From NCBI GenBank assembly GCA_947624335.1, contig CANQJX010000007.1, positions 1 through 20,696 of the forward strand: a stretch of 20,696 nucleotides of DNA, given 5' to 3'. The notes under the pieces are model-generated. The model saw only the letters and a program-made list of their open reading frames with translations, was not told the origin of the DNA and searched no databases. A program made the translations under genes and the position numbers. Below, piece by piece: positions 1-7,478 of the stretch. Each line of letters begins with the position of its first letter. The stretch's first letter is position 1. Source of the stretch: an uncultured Marvinbryantia sp. (lineage in GTDB: Bacteria; Bacillota; Clostridia; Lachnospirales; Lachnospiraceae).

Positions 1-490
1 CCAATGAATTGTTAGCGATGATACTCGCATATCCGTGAGCAAACAAAAAAATGGTTATAAAGATTTCCTTTACCTGTTCGATACTTCCTCCAACCGCTCC
101 CTGCATTGCCAAAAGGACAGGAGCAAGTTCTTCGGCGTCTATCATTTCAAGCAGAGTCGTTCCGGTAAAAAAGTTTGATTGAAAGAGGAATCGGAACAGA
201 TGCGGTTCTTCCATCGCAAAACGGATATAGTTCAGCCCAATTCCGAGCATAACGCCTTCGCGCTCGCCTTCCATATTCATCAGATATTCGGAATGATAGC
301 GGTCCGCCTTTGCATAAACGGCTTTTTTCAATTCCTCAATCGTTGCAAAGTGATACATAACAGGCTGCGTAGAACAGTTCAGCTTTTTTGCGACTGTTCT
401 TGCGTTAATATTTTCCGCACCTGTTTCGCGGGCAACCTCAAAGGCGGCGTCAATGACCATTTCTTTTGTGATTTTAGGTTTTGGCGGCAT
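1..490 (-). CDS. TetR/AcrR-family transcriptional regulator (C-terminus cut by window edge)
   Basis: Translating the minus strand from the ATG at 490 gives MPPKPKITKEMVIDAAFEVA and continues open to base 1, so about 163 residues are present and the C-terminus is missing. Residues 9-55 form a TetR-type helix-turn-helix: NARTVAKKLNCSTQPVMYHF, then the family's FxxxEELKKAVY helix. The rest should be the ligand-binding, dimerising domain, whose ligand cannot be read from sequence. An AAAGGA ribosome binding site lies 7 bases before the ATG. A near-consensus promoter and a dyad that resembles an operator sit just upstream, which suggests autorepression. The downstream target gene, if any, lies outside the window. 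Confidence 0.88.
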   Translation of the reverse strand, partial: MPPKPKITKEMVIDAAFEVARETGAENINARTVAKKLNCSTQPVMYHFATIEELKKAVYAKADRYHSEYLMNMEGEREGVMLGIGLNYIRFAMEEPHLFRFLFQSNFFTGTTLLEMIDAEELAPVLLAMQGAVGGSIEQVKEIFITIFLFAHGYASIIANNSL

Positions 491-516
491 GGTTTTCCTT
501 TCTTTTTATAATATTT

Positions 517-564
517 GTTATATAACAGCAGTTATATTATAAGCCGCAGACCTGTTTTTGTCAA
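517..564 (-). promoter_or_regulatory. Sigma-A promoter and overlapping operator-like dyad of the TetR gene
   Basis: On the minus strand, TTGACA (559-564), a 17-base spacer and TATAAT (536-541) match the sigma-A consensus at every position. Two related palindromic units, GTTATATAAC (517-526) and GTTATATTAT (531-540), are separated by AGCA and overlap the -10 box. A repressor bound there would block the promoter. That the TetR protein binds it is inference from position. Confidence 0.72.
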
Positions 565-571
565 TTTCTTT

Positions 572-1507
572 TCAGAAACTAAATCGCATCTGTCTGTCAA
601 TCCAGCTTCTCTGAACAGCTTCGTGCATAACGTCTCCCTGCATACTTTCTCCCAATAAAAAAGGAGATTCCGGGTTATGTTTTTTCATATTGGTTTTTAC
701 CAAACGCGCATCTGTATTGGCATAACAATATTTGCACAAATGACCGCAGGTATCATAAGCGCCTATATCTGCTCCAAGCACGCAGGCGCACAGCCCATTC
801 CTTTGATTGATCTTTCCTTTTGGGATTTCTAATCTATGATGCAGCGCTGTTTCAAAAGTCTCCGCCGTCATGCAGCCCGAACAATCTGCGCCGTATTCGG
901 CTAATTCATTGCCTTCGGCACATGGTCTTATAAGCATGCCGTATTTTGCGGCAATCTCTATAAAATTCCTGCCGATTGTAATTCTATCCTCGCTGCATAC
1001 CGCCCTTGCTTCCGGGAAATTCCGCTCCACCTTTTTATAAATATCGATAAAACTGATTACACAAGTCTTTGTATATCCGCTTAGCGCAGCCGCCATTTTT
1101 TTAAATTCATCTATATGCCATTCCACGGAATGTTTTGTATCTACAAAAATCGGATCGTATCGCCAGCCTACGCTGTCTATTCCTACGGTTTCTGATAATT
1201 TTATAAAGCTTTGTATTATCTTTTCCTTATCCGGAACGTTGGGTTCAATATCTTTTCCGTAGGGAGTAATCGTCACAAACCAATATTGTCCGTAGGCTTT
1301 TAACCGGTTCAGATACTGCAGCATCGGCGTCGGATTTTTCGTGCAAAATGCAATCAGATCTACCACTTCCGGCCAAAGACTATACTTTGTTACCTGATTT
1401 GGATTGTAAGGGTTTCTCACGCATACAAATCCCTCCGTTATTCTGTTTATAAACCATTTTGAATAAAATGCCGGAATATCCGTTCTCATTCCTGTCTGTA
1501 TAATCAT
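572..1507 (-). CDS. DUF1848 family protein with C-terminal radical-SAM-like cysteine cluster
   Basis: This 311-residue protein starts with MIIQTGMRTDIPAFYSKWF, the typical N-terminus of DUF1848, followed by the conserved WPEVVDLIAFCTKNPTPML segment. Near the C-terminus, CGHLCKYC gives Cys254-x3-Cys258-x2-Cys261, the spacing of the radical SAM [4Fe-4S] site, followed by YAN. Further cysteines lie at about 196-212 and 240-243. The family has no assigned function; its Pfam description notes the resemblance of the C-terminal cysteines to the radical SAM cluster. The ribosome binding site (GGA shortly before the ATG) is weak. The gene lies 48 bases after the VOC gene on the same strand and is probably cotranscribed with it. 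Confidence 0.85.
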   Translation of the reverse strand: MIIQTGMRTDIPAFYSKWFINRITEGFVCVRNPYNPNQVTKYSLWPEVVDLIAFCTKNPTPMLQYLNRLKAYGQYWFVTITPYGKDIEPNVPDKEKIIQSFIKLSETVGIDSVGWRYDPIFVDTKHSVEWHIDEFKKMAAALSGYTKTCVISFIDIYKKVERNFPEARAVCSEDRITIGRNFIEIAAKYGMLIRPCAEGNELAEYGADCSGCMTAETFETALHHRLEIPKGKINQRNGLCACVLGADIGAYDTCGHLCKYCYANTDARLVKTNMKKHNPESPFLLGESMQGDVMHEAVQRSWIDRQMRFSF

Positions 1508-1563
1508 TTTTCCGTATCCGTTATCACTATCTGTTTGCAGCTTGTATTGGACGATTCATACTG

Positions 1564-1935
1564 TTATCTCAATCTGGTTGCCATCGCAACTATGCAGCTC
1601 TCGTAATACCCGTCTCCCGTTGTTCTGGGGCCGCTTATAACGGAAAAACCATCTGCTCTCAGTCTTTCCGTCAACTCGTCAACAAGTTTTTTGCTGCCAA
1701 CAGAAAAAGCAACGTGTACATAACCGGTACGGTTCCATGTTTTCTCTGCGTCTTCCATTTCCGGCTTTGTCATTATTTCCAGTCTTGTTCCGTCATCAAA
1801 GCTGATGAAAAAAGACCGGAAGCCTGTTGATTGATTGTGGTACCCATCATTGGAATGGCCTCCGAGGTAAGTGACAAAGAAATCTCGGGCAGCTTCCAAA
1901 TCTTTTACATATAGTGCGGTATGATCTATTCTCAT
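1564..1935 (-). CDS. VOC-family (glyoxalase/bleomycin-resistance fold) protein with frameshifted C-terminus
   Basis: From the preferred start (ATG at 1935; GGAG lies 7 bases upstream) the protein begins MRIDHTALYVKDLEAARDFF, a classic VOC beta-alpha-beta opening with the first metal-ligand His. An in-frame ATG at 1947 is also possible but has no ribosome binding site. The tail reads GDGYYESCIV then AMATRLR and stop at 1564. In the neighbouring frame the same DNA reads DGNQIEITV and stop at 1556-1558, the normal family ending, which carries the last conserved metal-ligand Glu. One base therefore appears to be lost at about 1585-1590. As read, the enzyme lacks a key metal ligand. The gene starts about 20 bases after cls and probably shares its transcript. 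Confidence 0.8.
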   Translation of the reverse strand: MRIDHTALYVKDLEAARDFFVTYLGGHSNDGYHNQSTGFRSFFISFDDGTRLEIMTKPEMEDAEKTWNRTGYVHVAFSVGSKKLVDELTERLRADGFSVISGPRTTGDGYYESCIVAMATRLR

Positions 1936-1955
1936 GCTTTTCTCCATAAACTTAG

Positions 1956-3536
1956 CTACAAAAGCGGAGCAAATATTTTCAGCAGCCTGCCGGTAAGTTT
2001 ATAAGACAGATGCTCCTTTTGGATGCTCTCCTCTGTCACTGTCCGGCAGCTTGCAAGCGTCTTCTGGAAATCTCTCTCCATGTCTGATATGCACGCCGTC
2101 TGATATAAATAAGTGGCGCACTCAAAATGATGATATAAACTGCGGTAGTCGAGATTGATCGTGCCGACCACGCCTTTTTCGTCATCGCTTACGAATAGTT
2201 TCGCGTGAACAAATCCGGGCGTATATTCATAAATCCTGACTCCCGCGCGAACCAGCGATTTATAATGTGATTTTGCAAGCGCGTAAACCGCTTTTTTATC
2301 CGGTATGCCCGGAAGAATCAGTTTTACATCCACGCCTCTTTGCGCGGCATATTTCAGCGCCGTTTCCAGTTCATTGTCCAATATCAGGTAGGGGGTCATA
2401 ATATGGACATAGCTTTTCGCACGGTTTAAAATATCAATGTAAACCATTTCTCCTACCTTATCTTCATCCAGAGGACAGTCGCAATACGGTATCACATATC
2501 CGGTCCCCTGCGCCTTTCGCGGCTGCGCCGCTTCTTTGCAAGCGCTCCAGTCCGTCTCCTTTTCGGTAAGGTTCCACATCTGAAGGAACATCCGGGTAAA
2601 GCTTGCGGCCGCATCGCCTTTCAGCATGATCGCCGTATCTTTCCAGTGCCCGTATTTTGAAATATGGTTGATATATTCGTCGGCCAGATTTACGCCGCCG
2701 TTAAAGGCAACTTTGCCGTCAATCACAAGAATCTTGCGGTGATCCCGGTAATTGTAGTGCGTAGAGACAAACGGCATAACGGGTGAAAACGCTTTGCACT
2801 GGATCCCAAGTTTTTCCATCCGCTTCGGGTAATCCGACGAAAGAAGGGATATTTCGCACATGCCGTCATACATCACACGCACGTCAACGCCCTGCGCCGC
2901 TTTCTGCGCAAGGATCTTCAGAATGCTTCCCCACATCTTTCCTTCCTCGATGATAAAGTATTCCATAAAGATGTATTTTTCCGCTTTCTTCAATTCCGAA
3001 AGCATTGCCGAAAACATTTCCTCCCCCAGCGGGAAATAGGTTGTTTCCGTGTTCTGATATATGGGGAAGCTGTTGCTCCGGTTCATATATTTGTTTAAGT
3101 CGTCGGTGCCGGAATTCACGATATCCGGCTCAGAGAGAATCTCTGCGTCCTGCGTAAGAAGTTCTCTGCTCTCTTTGATCCGTTCTTTCAGGATATGGTT
3201 TACGCTGCGGTGCCCGATTTCATTTTGCGTAAACCAGAGCATGATCGTAGCGGGTACGGGAACCAGCATAATCAGGTTCAGCCAGGTCAGTTTTGCAGTG
3301 GCATCCATATCGCAGTTAAATAAATAAAATACCATGCCAATGGAAAAGAGGGCCTGCGCGGCGGCAAACCATCTGAAATACTCCGCAAACCAGCGATATA
3401 AAGACAGAAAAACGGCGATCTGCAGCAGGATCAGAACCGCCATCATCCCGATTCGGCTGAACACCATCCGCAGCAATCCTTTTTTTCTTTTTGAAAGCAG
3501 CGAAAGCTGCTCCTCGTCCTGAACGTTCTGTTCCAT
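1956..3536 (-). CDS. cls: Cardiolipin synthase (phospholipase D superfamily)
   Basis: This membrane enzyme joins two phosphatidylglycerols into cardiolipin and glycerol. Numbered from the upstream ATG at 3542, hydrophobic segments lie at about 31-50, 60-78 and 87-105. The two HKD motifs are HRKILVID (268-275), followed by NGG, and HAKLFVSD (446-453), followed by GTINLDYRS. The length of about 526 residues fits the family. The ATG at 3536 is preferred because GGAGGG lies 8 bases before it; the ATG at 3542 would leave only 2 bases. The gene is divergent from the chaperone gene and appears to lead an operon with the VOC and DUF1848 genes. Confidence 0.93.
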   Translation of the reverse strand: MEQNVQDEEQLSLLSKRKKGLLRMVFSRIGMMAVLILLQIAVFLSLYRWFAEYFRWFAAAQALFSIGMVFYLFNCDMDATAKLTWLNLIMLVPVPATIMLWFTQNEIGHRSVNHILKERIKESRELLTQDAEILSEPDIVNSGTDDLNKYMNRSNSFPIYQNTETTYFPLGEEMFSAMLSELKKAEKYIFMEYFIIEEGKMWGSILKILAQKAAQGVDVRVMYDGMCEISLLSSDYPKRMEKLGIQCKAFSPVMPFVSTHYNYRDHRKILVIDGKVAFNGGVNLADEYINHISKYGHWKDTAIMLKGDAAASFTRMFLQMWNLTEKETDWSACKEAAQPRKAQGTGYVIPYCDCPLDEDKVGEMVYIDILNRAKSYVHIMTPYLILDNELETALKYAAQRGVDVKLILPGIPDKKAVYALAKSHYKSLVRAGVRIYEYTPGFVHAKLFVSDDEKGVVGTINLDYRSLYHHFECATYLYQTACISDMERDFQKTLASCRTVTEESIQKEHLSYKLTGRLLKIFAPLL

Positions 3537-3574
3537 ATACATATCCCTCCGCGCCGTATATTATTTTTTCTTCT

Positions 3575-3603
3575 AAGATAGCCGATTTTACATCGTTCGT
3601 CAA
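3575..3603 (-). promoter_or_regulatory. Probable sigma-A promoter for cls
   Basis: On the minus strand, TTGACG (3598-3603) is followed after 17 bases by TATCTT (3575-3580), about 40 bases before the cls start. The -35 matches five of six consensus bases and the -10 four of six. Confidence 0.45.
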
Positions 3604-3616
3604 TTCAAATATAAAC

Positions 3617-3645
3617 TTGATTTTCTCCCGCGCGGCTCCTATAAT
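3617..3645 (+). promoter_or_regulatory. Strong sigma-A promoter for the structured leader and the DnaJ-domain gene
   Basis: TTGATT (3617-3622), a 17-base spacer and a perfect TATAAT (3640-3645). A start about seven bases later would fall at 3652, exactly the first base of the leader's closing stem. No second convincing promoter lies between the leader and the chaperone ATG. Confidence 0.72.
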
Positions 3646-3651
3646 AAATTT

Positions 3652-3751
3652 ATCACACCAGTTCCGGGAGGAGTGCGGGATTTCCCGTATCGGAGGTGTC
3701 CGGTCTCACACATATTTATCCCGGGAACACGCTCCGGCCGGTGTGATTTTT
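3652..3751 (+). ncRNA. Putative structured RNA (orphan riboswitch/attenuator or small RNA) upstream of DnaJ-domain gene
   Basis: The predicted transcript opens with AUCACACC (3652-3659), a perfect 8-bp complement of GGUGUGAU (3740-3747), which runs into five U residues (3747-3751). Inside, 3661-3669 pairs with 3719-3728 (9 bp, one bulged G). CGGG-AUUU-CCCG (3676-3687) forms a hairpin that G-U and U-A pairs can extend. CGGAGGU (3691-3697) can pair with 3729-3736 (one bulge), a possible pseudoknot. An internal UCACAC (about 3706-3711) can compete with the 5' strand for GUGUGA, giving two exclusive folds ending at the U-run. I do not recognise it as a known riboswitch, 6S or SRP RNA. The chaperone ATG is 60 bases downstream. 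Structure is read from complementarity only. Confidence 0.55.
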
Positions 3752-3811
3752 CGTTGTCAATCCGTTCTGATGGATAAAGTACCGCAACGTTCTTATTAAA
3801 GGAAGCGCAGC

Positions 3812-4732
3812 ATGCAAAATTATTATGATATTTTAGGCGTCCGCCGTGACGCCACGGCCGAAGAAATCAAAAACGCCTACCGAAAACTGGCAAAAAAATA
3901 TCATCCCGATTCCTCCGGAAATCAGGAAGACAGAGAAGCGTTCCAGAACATCCAGGAAGCGTACGCTGTTCTTTCCGACGCCGGAAAACGCAAAATTTAT
4001 GATTATTACGGCCATGAAGCATACAAAAAAAGCTATTCCGCGCAGCATACAAACGCCGAAGAAGGGCACTGCGGACACGGAGACGGCGAATGCAGCGGGG
4101 ACTGTGAAAATTGCGGGCATCATCACTATCAGCCCCATCCTCCGGAAGAAACATTTAAGCATGTCATCCGCATTGCCGTATGGCTGGATATGGAAGAAAC
4201 GTTCCGGGAAGTGGTCAAGCATGCCGTTCTTCCCAAACCTGCGCCGGATCTTCCTTCTTTTTCGCCGGAAGACTCGGATAAAGAATGGGCGTTTCAGGTG
4301 AAAATCCCCAGAGATACTTACGAGCGCCAGTCCTTTCCTTTAGAAGATGTGATCGTCGGAGACGGCAGTCTTACGGAATATCTGCGCGTGCATTATCCCG
4401 ACAACTGTTACGCGGTGATTCTCCTTCTGCGCGATAAACCCGGTTACACGCGGCAGGCTTATCATCTTTATCTCGATTATATGATCGACTTCCACACGCT
4501 GGTATTAGGCGGCCCCATCAAAATTTCTTCCCTCACCGAAGAATTTTTCTTTGATCTGCCCGCCGGCACGTCGCCGGAGCGCAAACTGCGCATTCCCGGC
4601 AAGGGCTTACATTACCCTCCCGAAATCGGCAGCCGCGGGGATTTGTATTTGAACCTCCATCTGAAAATCCCGAAACAGTTATCCGGGGCGCAGCGAAAGG
4701 CGGTGGAGGCCCTGCGCGACGCGCTGAAATAG
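3812..4732 (+). CDS. DnaJ-domain co-chaperone (CbpA-like) with Cys/His-rich linker
   Basis: Residues 1-68 are a J domain (YYDILGV start; HPD at 31-33) that would stimulate the ATPase of a DnaK/Hsp70 partner. From about residue 112 the protein resembles the DnaJ C-terminal substrate-binding region, ending with the PGKGLHYP and GDLYLNLHLKIP segments. The Gly/Phe region and the four CxxCxGxG zinc repeats of true DnaJ are absent. In their place residues 86-109 are packed with His and Cys (Cys87, 94, 98, 101; His86, 89, 103-105, 109), a plausible metal site. AAAGGA lies 8 bases before the ATG. The gene has its own promoter and structured leader. Its stop lies one base from that of dinB on the other strand. 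Confidence 0.88.
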   Translation: MQNYYDILGVRRDATAEEIKNAYRKLAKKYHPDSSGNQEDREAFQNIQEAYAVLSDAGKRKIYDYYGHEAYKKSYSAQHTNAEEGHCGHGDGECSGDCENCGHHHYQPHPPEETFKHVIRIAVWLDMEETFREVVKHAVLPKPAPDLPSFSPEDSDKEWAFQVKIPRDTYERQSFPLEDVIVGDGSLTEYLRVHYPDNCYAVILLLRDKPGYTRQAYHLYLDYMIDFHTLVLGGPIKISSLTEEFFFDLPAGTSPERKLRIPGKGLHYPPEIGSRGDLYLNLHLKIPKQLSGAQRKAVEALRDALK

Positions 4733-4733
4733 C

Positions 4734-5999
4734 CTAGTCTGCGCCGCGTTCCAGTCCTTCCTTTGTGCCGCCCGCCATGTGGTTGAACGGTTTTTTCATA
4801 AAAGACGCGCGCATAATGGAATCTTTGCCATATTTTTGCCGTATCTTGTCCACTGCGGTATCTACTTTTTCCAGTTTTTCATAATTCTCCCGCGAAAACA
4901 GGTCGAGCTGGCGCACGCTTTCGCCGTCGCTGACGCGGCCGGCATGGATCCCCAAAAGGCGGATCGCCGTCCCGTCCCACAATTCGTCGAAAAGCCGGCA
5001 GGCGCAGCCGTAAATTTCCTGCGTGATGTTGGTCGCGCCGGGAAGCGTCGTCTGATGGCTGGTATAGCGGAAATCGGAATTTTTAATTCCCACCGCGATC
5101 ACCTCCGCACGCACGCCCGCCGCGCGCAGCCTGGCGCCCACGGTCTCCGCCAGCGAAAGAAGGATCAGCTTTGCCGTCGGCGCATCGGTCACGTCAAAGG
5201 CAATGGTCGTACTGTTCCCATAACCCTTGTTATCCGCCGCCGGCCGGATCAGCGATACGTCGATGCCGTTTGCAAATTCCCAGATGGCTTCCCCATGCTT
5301 TTTCAAATGGCTTTTCAGCACTGCGCGGTCCGCTTTTGCCAGTTCCCCGATTGTATGGATTCCCAGGGCGGACAGCTTTGCCTCCGTCGCTTTGCCCACA
5401 AACAGCAGATCCGATACCGGAAGCGGCCACATTTTCTTTGGAATCTCCTCCTTCCAAAGCGTATGCACCTTATCGGGTTTTTCAAAATCACTCGCCATCT
5501 TTGCCAGCAGCTTATTTTCTGAAATACCGATGTTTACGGTAAATCCCAGTTCGCTGCGTATCTGTCTGCGGATGCGGTCCGCCGCCGTGCGCGGGTCGCC
5601 CCACAGTCCCTGCGTCCCGCTCATATCCACAAACGCCTCGTCGATGCTGTACTGCTCCACGTCCGGCGAATACTGCTCTAAAACCCGGATAAATGCGTCG
5701 GAATATTTTTTATACAGCGCATGATTGGGCGGCACGATGCGCAGATGCGGGCATTTGCGCATCGCCTCCACGAGACTCTCGCCCGTGCGGACGCCGTATT
5801 TCTTTGCCGCAAGCGACTTTGCCAGGACAACTCCGTGGCGCGTCGCCATATCCCCTCCAACAGCCGCCGTTTCCTCGCGCAGATCTTCCCGCGCGCCGTT
5901 TTGCAGACGGTATACCGCCTCCCAGGACAAGAAAGCCGAATTTACATCAATATGAAAAATGACCTTTTTATGTTCCAGTGGTAAACGCCTCCGTTTCAT
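4734..5999 (-). CDS. dinB: DNA polymerase IV (Y-family, translesion)
   Basis: This is an error-prone polymerase that copies damaged templates. The catalytic motifs are visible: HIDVNSAFLSW with Asp18, and YSIDEAFVDMSG with Asp120-Glu121. The linker AVGGDMATRHGVVLAKS is typical, and the thumb/helix-hairpin-helix (LLFVGKATEAKLSALGIHTI) and little-finger regions follow. Length is 421 residues from the ATG at 5999. That start overlaps the MATE gene by 32 bases and has only a weak GGAAA site. The clear CGGAGGCG falls just after it, so a rare CTG start at 5978 (LEHKKVIFHIDVN) is also possible. The long open frame up to 6080 is not family-like. Cotranscription with the MATE gene is likely. Confidence 0.93.
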   Translation of the reverse strand: MKRRRLPLEHKKVIFHIDVNSAFLSWEAVYRLQNGAREDLREETAAVGGDMATRHGVVLAKSLAAKKYGVRTGESLVEAMRKCPHLRIVPPNHALYKKYSDAFIRVLEQYSPDVEQYSIDEAFVDMSGTQGLWGDPRTAADRIRRQIRSELGFTVNIGISENKLLAKMASDFEKPDKVHTLWKEEIPKKMWPLPVSDLLFVGKATEAKLSALGIHTIGELAKADRAVLKSHLKKHGEAIWEFANGIDVSLIRPAADNKGYGNSTTIAFDVTDAPTAKLILLSLAETVGARLRAAGVRAEVIAVGIKNSDFRYTSHQTTLPGATNITQEIYGCACRLFDELWDGTAIRLLGIHAGRVSDGESVRQLDLFSRENYEKLEKVDTAVDKIRQKYGKDSIMRASFMKKPFNHMAGGTKEGLERGAD

Positions 6000-7356
6000 A
6001 TTTCCGGTACGCCGCCAGCGAAAGCAGCACTGTAAAGATATCCGCCGCCAGCTGGGACCATACGATTCCATACATTCCAATCAGCCAGTTTAAGAAAAAC
6101 AGCATGGGGATGTTAAATACCACCCATCGCATGACGCCGAGGAAAAGCGCATGCCCGCCCTCGCCGAACGCGTTAAACAGATACACATGGAAGAAGCTCA
6201 GGAACATCAGCGGCGTAGCAAGCACGCGGATGCGCAAAAATTTCGTCCCAAGCGCTACCGTCTGCGCGTCCCGGATAAAAACCGTCATAATCTGTCCCGC
6301 AAAAAGTTCATAAAGCGTAATGCTGACAGCCGCGCAGACCAGCCCCAGTTTAAGAGAATAGCGTTTCGTTTCATTCATGCGCGGATAATTCTTCGCGGAA
6401 TAATTGTAGGCAATAATCGGCATCATGCCCTGGCAGATCCCGATGCCGATGTTTAAGGGCAGGCGTTCTACTTTCAGAACAATGCCTACGGCCGCAAGAG
6501 CAATGTCATGGTAGCCGGACATCAGGCGGTCGATCACAATATAGTCAAAATCAAACAAAAACGTCGTGACCGCGGACGGCACGCCCACAAAAAAGATTTC
6601 TGCAAGGCTTCTTTTTTGTGGCAAACGCAAAGGCGGGCAGAGCCGCAGCACAGAAGTTTTGCGCATCCGAAACAGCACCGTGATAAAATATGCGCAGGCG
6701 ATACAGTTGGAAAGGCAGGTCGCCGCCCCGGCGCCGGTAATCTCCATCCCATCCGGCAGAAGCACAAACATGAACAGCGGATCCAGCGCAATGTTAACCG
6801 CTCCGCCTAACGTAATTCCAAAACCCGCCTTTTTCGACTCGCCGACGCTGCGCAGCAGAGTCGACAGCGTATTGGACAGAACCGTCGGCACAGCGCCGCA
6901 GACAATAACGAAAAACGCATAGTTTGACGCATAACGGTAGGTATTTCCGTCCGCGCCGAGCTGACGCATCAGCGGCCGCATAAAAAACAATACGCCAAGG
7001 GAGAACAGCGCGGCGGCCAGTACGCCTAAATAGATGCAAAAGCTGTATACTTTTCCCGCCTCTTCCGTTTGTTTTCTGCCCAGAAGCCGCGAAATCAACG
7101 CGCCGCCGCCCACCCCTGCAAGCCCGGAAAGCGACAGCGTAATATTAAAAATCGGCAGTATCAGGGACGCGCCCGCCACCATATAAGGATTCGCCGTGCG
7201 CCCGATAAAAAAGGTGTCCGCCATATTGTAGATCAATACGATCAACTGGCTGATCACCGTTGGCACCGCCATCATCCGCACAGCGCGCGGAACCGGCATT
7301 CTCTCAAAAATTTCTGCGTTGGTATTTTTCTCTGTATTCATCCTGCTTTTCTTCAT
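5968..7356 (-). CDS. MATE-family multidrug/Na+(H+)-coupled efflux transporter
   Basis: This polytopic membrane exporter has about twelve hydrophobic segments. It shows the family's N-terminal MAVPTVISQLIVLIYNMADT and FIGRT segments, GVGGGALISRLLGRK after the second helix, and a repeat of this architecture in the second half (VGVPSAVTTFLFDFDYIVIDRL). Such proteins export cationic drugs or metabolites; the substrate is not predictable. The start is uncertain: ATG at 7356 (MKKSRMNTEKN) or 7341 (MNTEKN) both follow an AGG that is too close, while the longest open frame (7455) would begin upstream of the promoter and is rejected. The gene overlaps dinB, so the two are probably one transcript. Confidence 0.9.
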   Translation of the reverse strand: MKKSRMNTEKNTNAEIFERMPVPRAVRMMAVPTVISQLIVLIYNMADTFFIGRTANPYMVAGASLILPIFNITLSLSGLAGVGGGALISRLLGRKQTEEAGKVYSFCIYLGVLAAALFSLGVLFFMRPLMRQLGADGNTYRYASNYAFFVIVCGAVPTVLSNTLSTLLRSVGESKKAGFGITLGGAVNIALDPLFMFVLLPDGMEITGAGAATCLSNCIACAYFITVLFRMRKTSVLRLCPPLRLPQKRSLAEIFFVGVPSAVTTFLFDFDYIVIDRLMSGYHDIALAAVGIVLKVERLPLNIGIGICQGMMPIIAYNYSAKNYPRMNETKRYSLKLGLVCAAVSITLYELFAGQIMTVFIRDAQTVALGTKFLRIRVLATPLMFLSFFHVYLFNAFGEGGHALFLGVMRWVVFNIPMLFFLNWLIGMYGIVWSQLAADIFTVLLSLAAYRKYETEAFTTGT

Positions 7357-7377
7357 CCTGTTTTTCTTTTCCCAACC

Positions 7378-7406
7378 AATATACCACGAAACGCAGGCGG
7401 TGTCAC
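7378..7406 (-). promoter_or_regulatory. Sigma-A promoter for the MATE-dinB operon
   Basis: On the minus strand, GTGACA (7401-7406), 17 bases, TATATT (7378-7383); each hexamer matches five of six consensus bases. The predicted start near 7371 leaves a short leader and rules out translation from 7455. Confidence 0.6.
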
Positions 7407-7440
7407 TGTTTTTGTCACACCGGAATTTTTCGCAAATACA

Positions 7441-7471
7441 AAAACAGGCGGGCATTGCGTCCGCCTGTTTT
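7441..7471 (-). terminator. Intrinsic terminator after the CarD-family gene (works in both orientations)
   Basis: An 11-bp stem AAAACAGGCGG / CCGCCTGTTTT encloses a 9-base loop and is followed on the minus strand by TTTTTG. It lies just past the CarD-family stop at 7479 and separates that gene from the MATE promoter. The A/T ends of the stem give it a U-run on either strand. Confidence 0.85.
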
Positions 7472-7478
7472 CGCTTAT

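Noticed and set aside
179..511. Plus-strand open frame of 110 residues at the left edge
   Set aside because: Lies opposite the TetR gene, starts with TTG, and has no ribosome binding site or recognisable domain.
3652..3751. SRP (4.5S/scRNA) or 6S RNA as the identity of the leader
   Set aside because: The SRP-binding GGUCCGGAAGGAAGCAGC-type apical sequence is absent, and the element is too short and too branched for 6S RNA.
3846..4301. 151-residue plus-strand frame inside the DnaJ-domain gene
   Set aside because: Out-of-frame reading of the same region as the J domain and linker; lysine/proline-rich with no ribosome binding site.
4779..5522. Long plus-strand open frame opposite dinB
   Set aside because: The protein is basic and low in domain signal, while the minus strand holds a complete Y-family polymerase with all motifs; a shadow of GC-rich codons.
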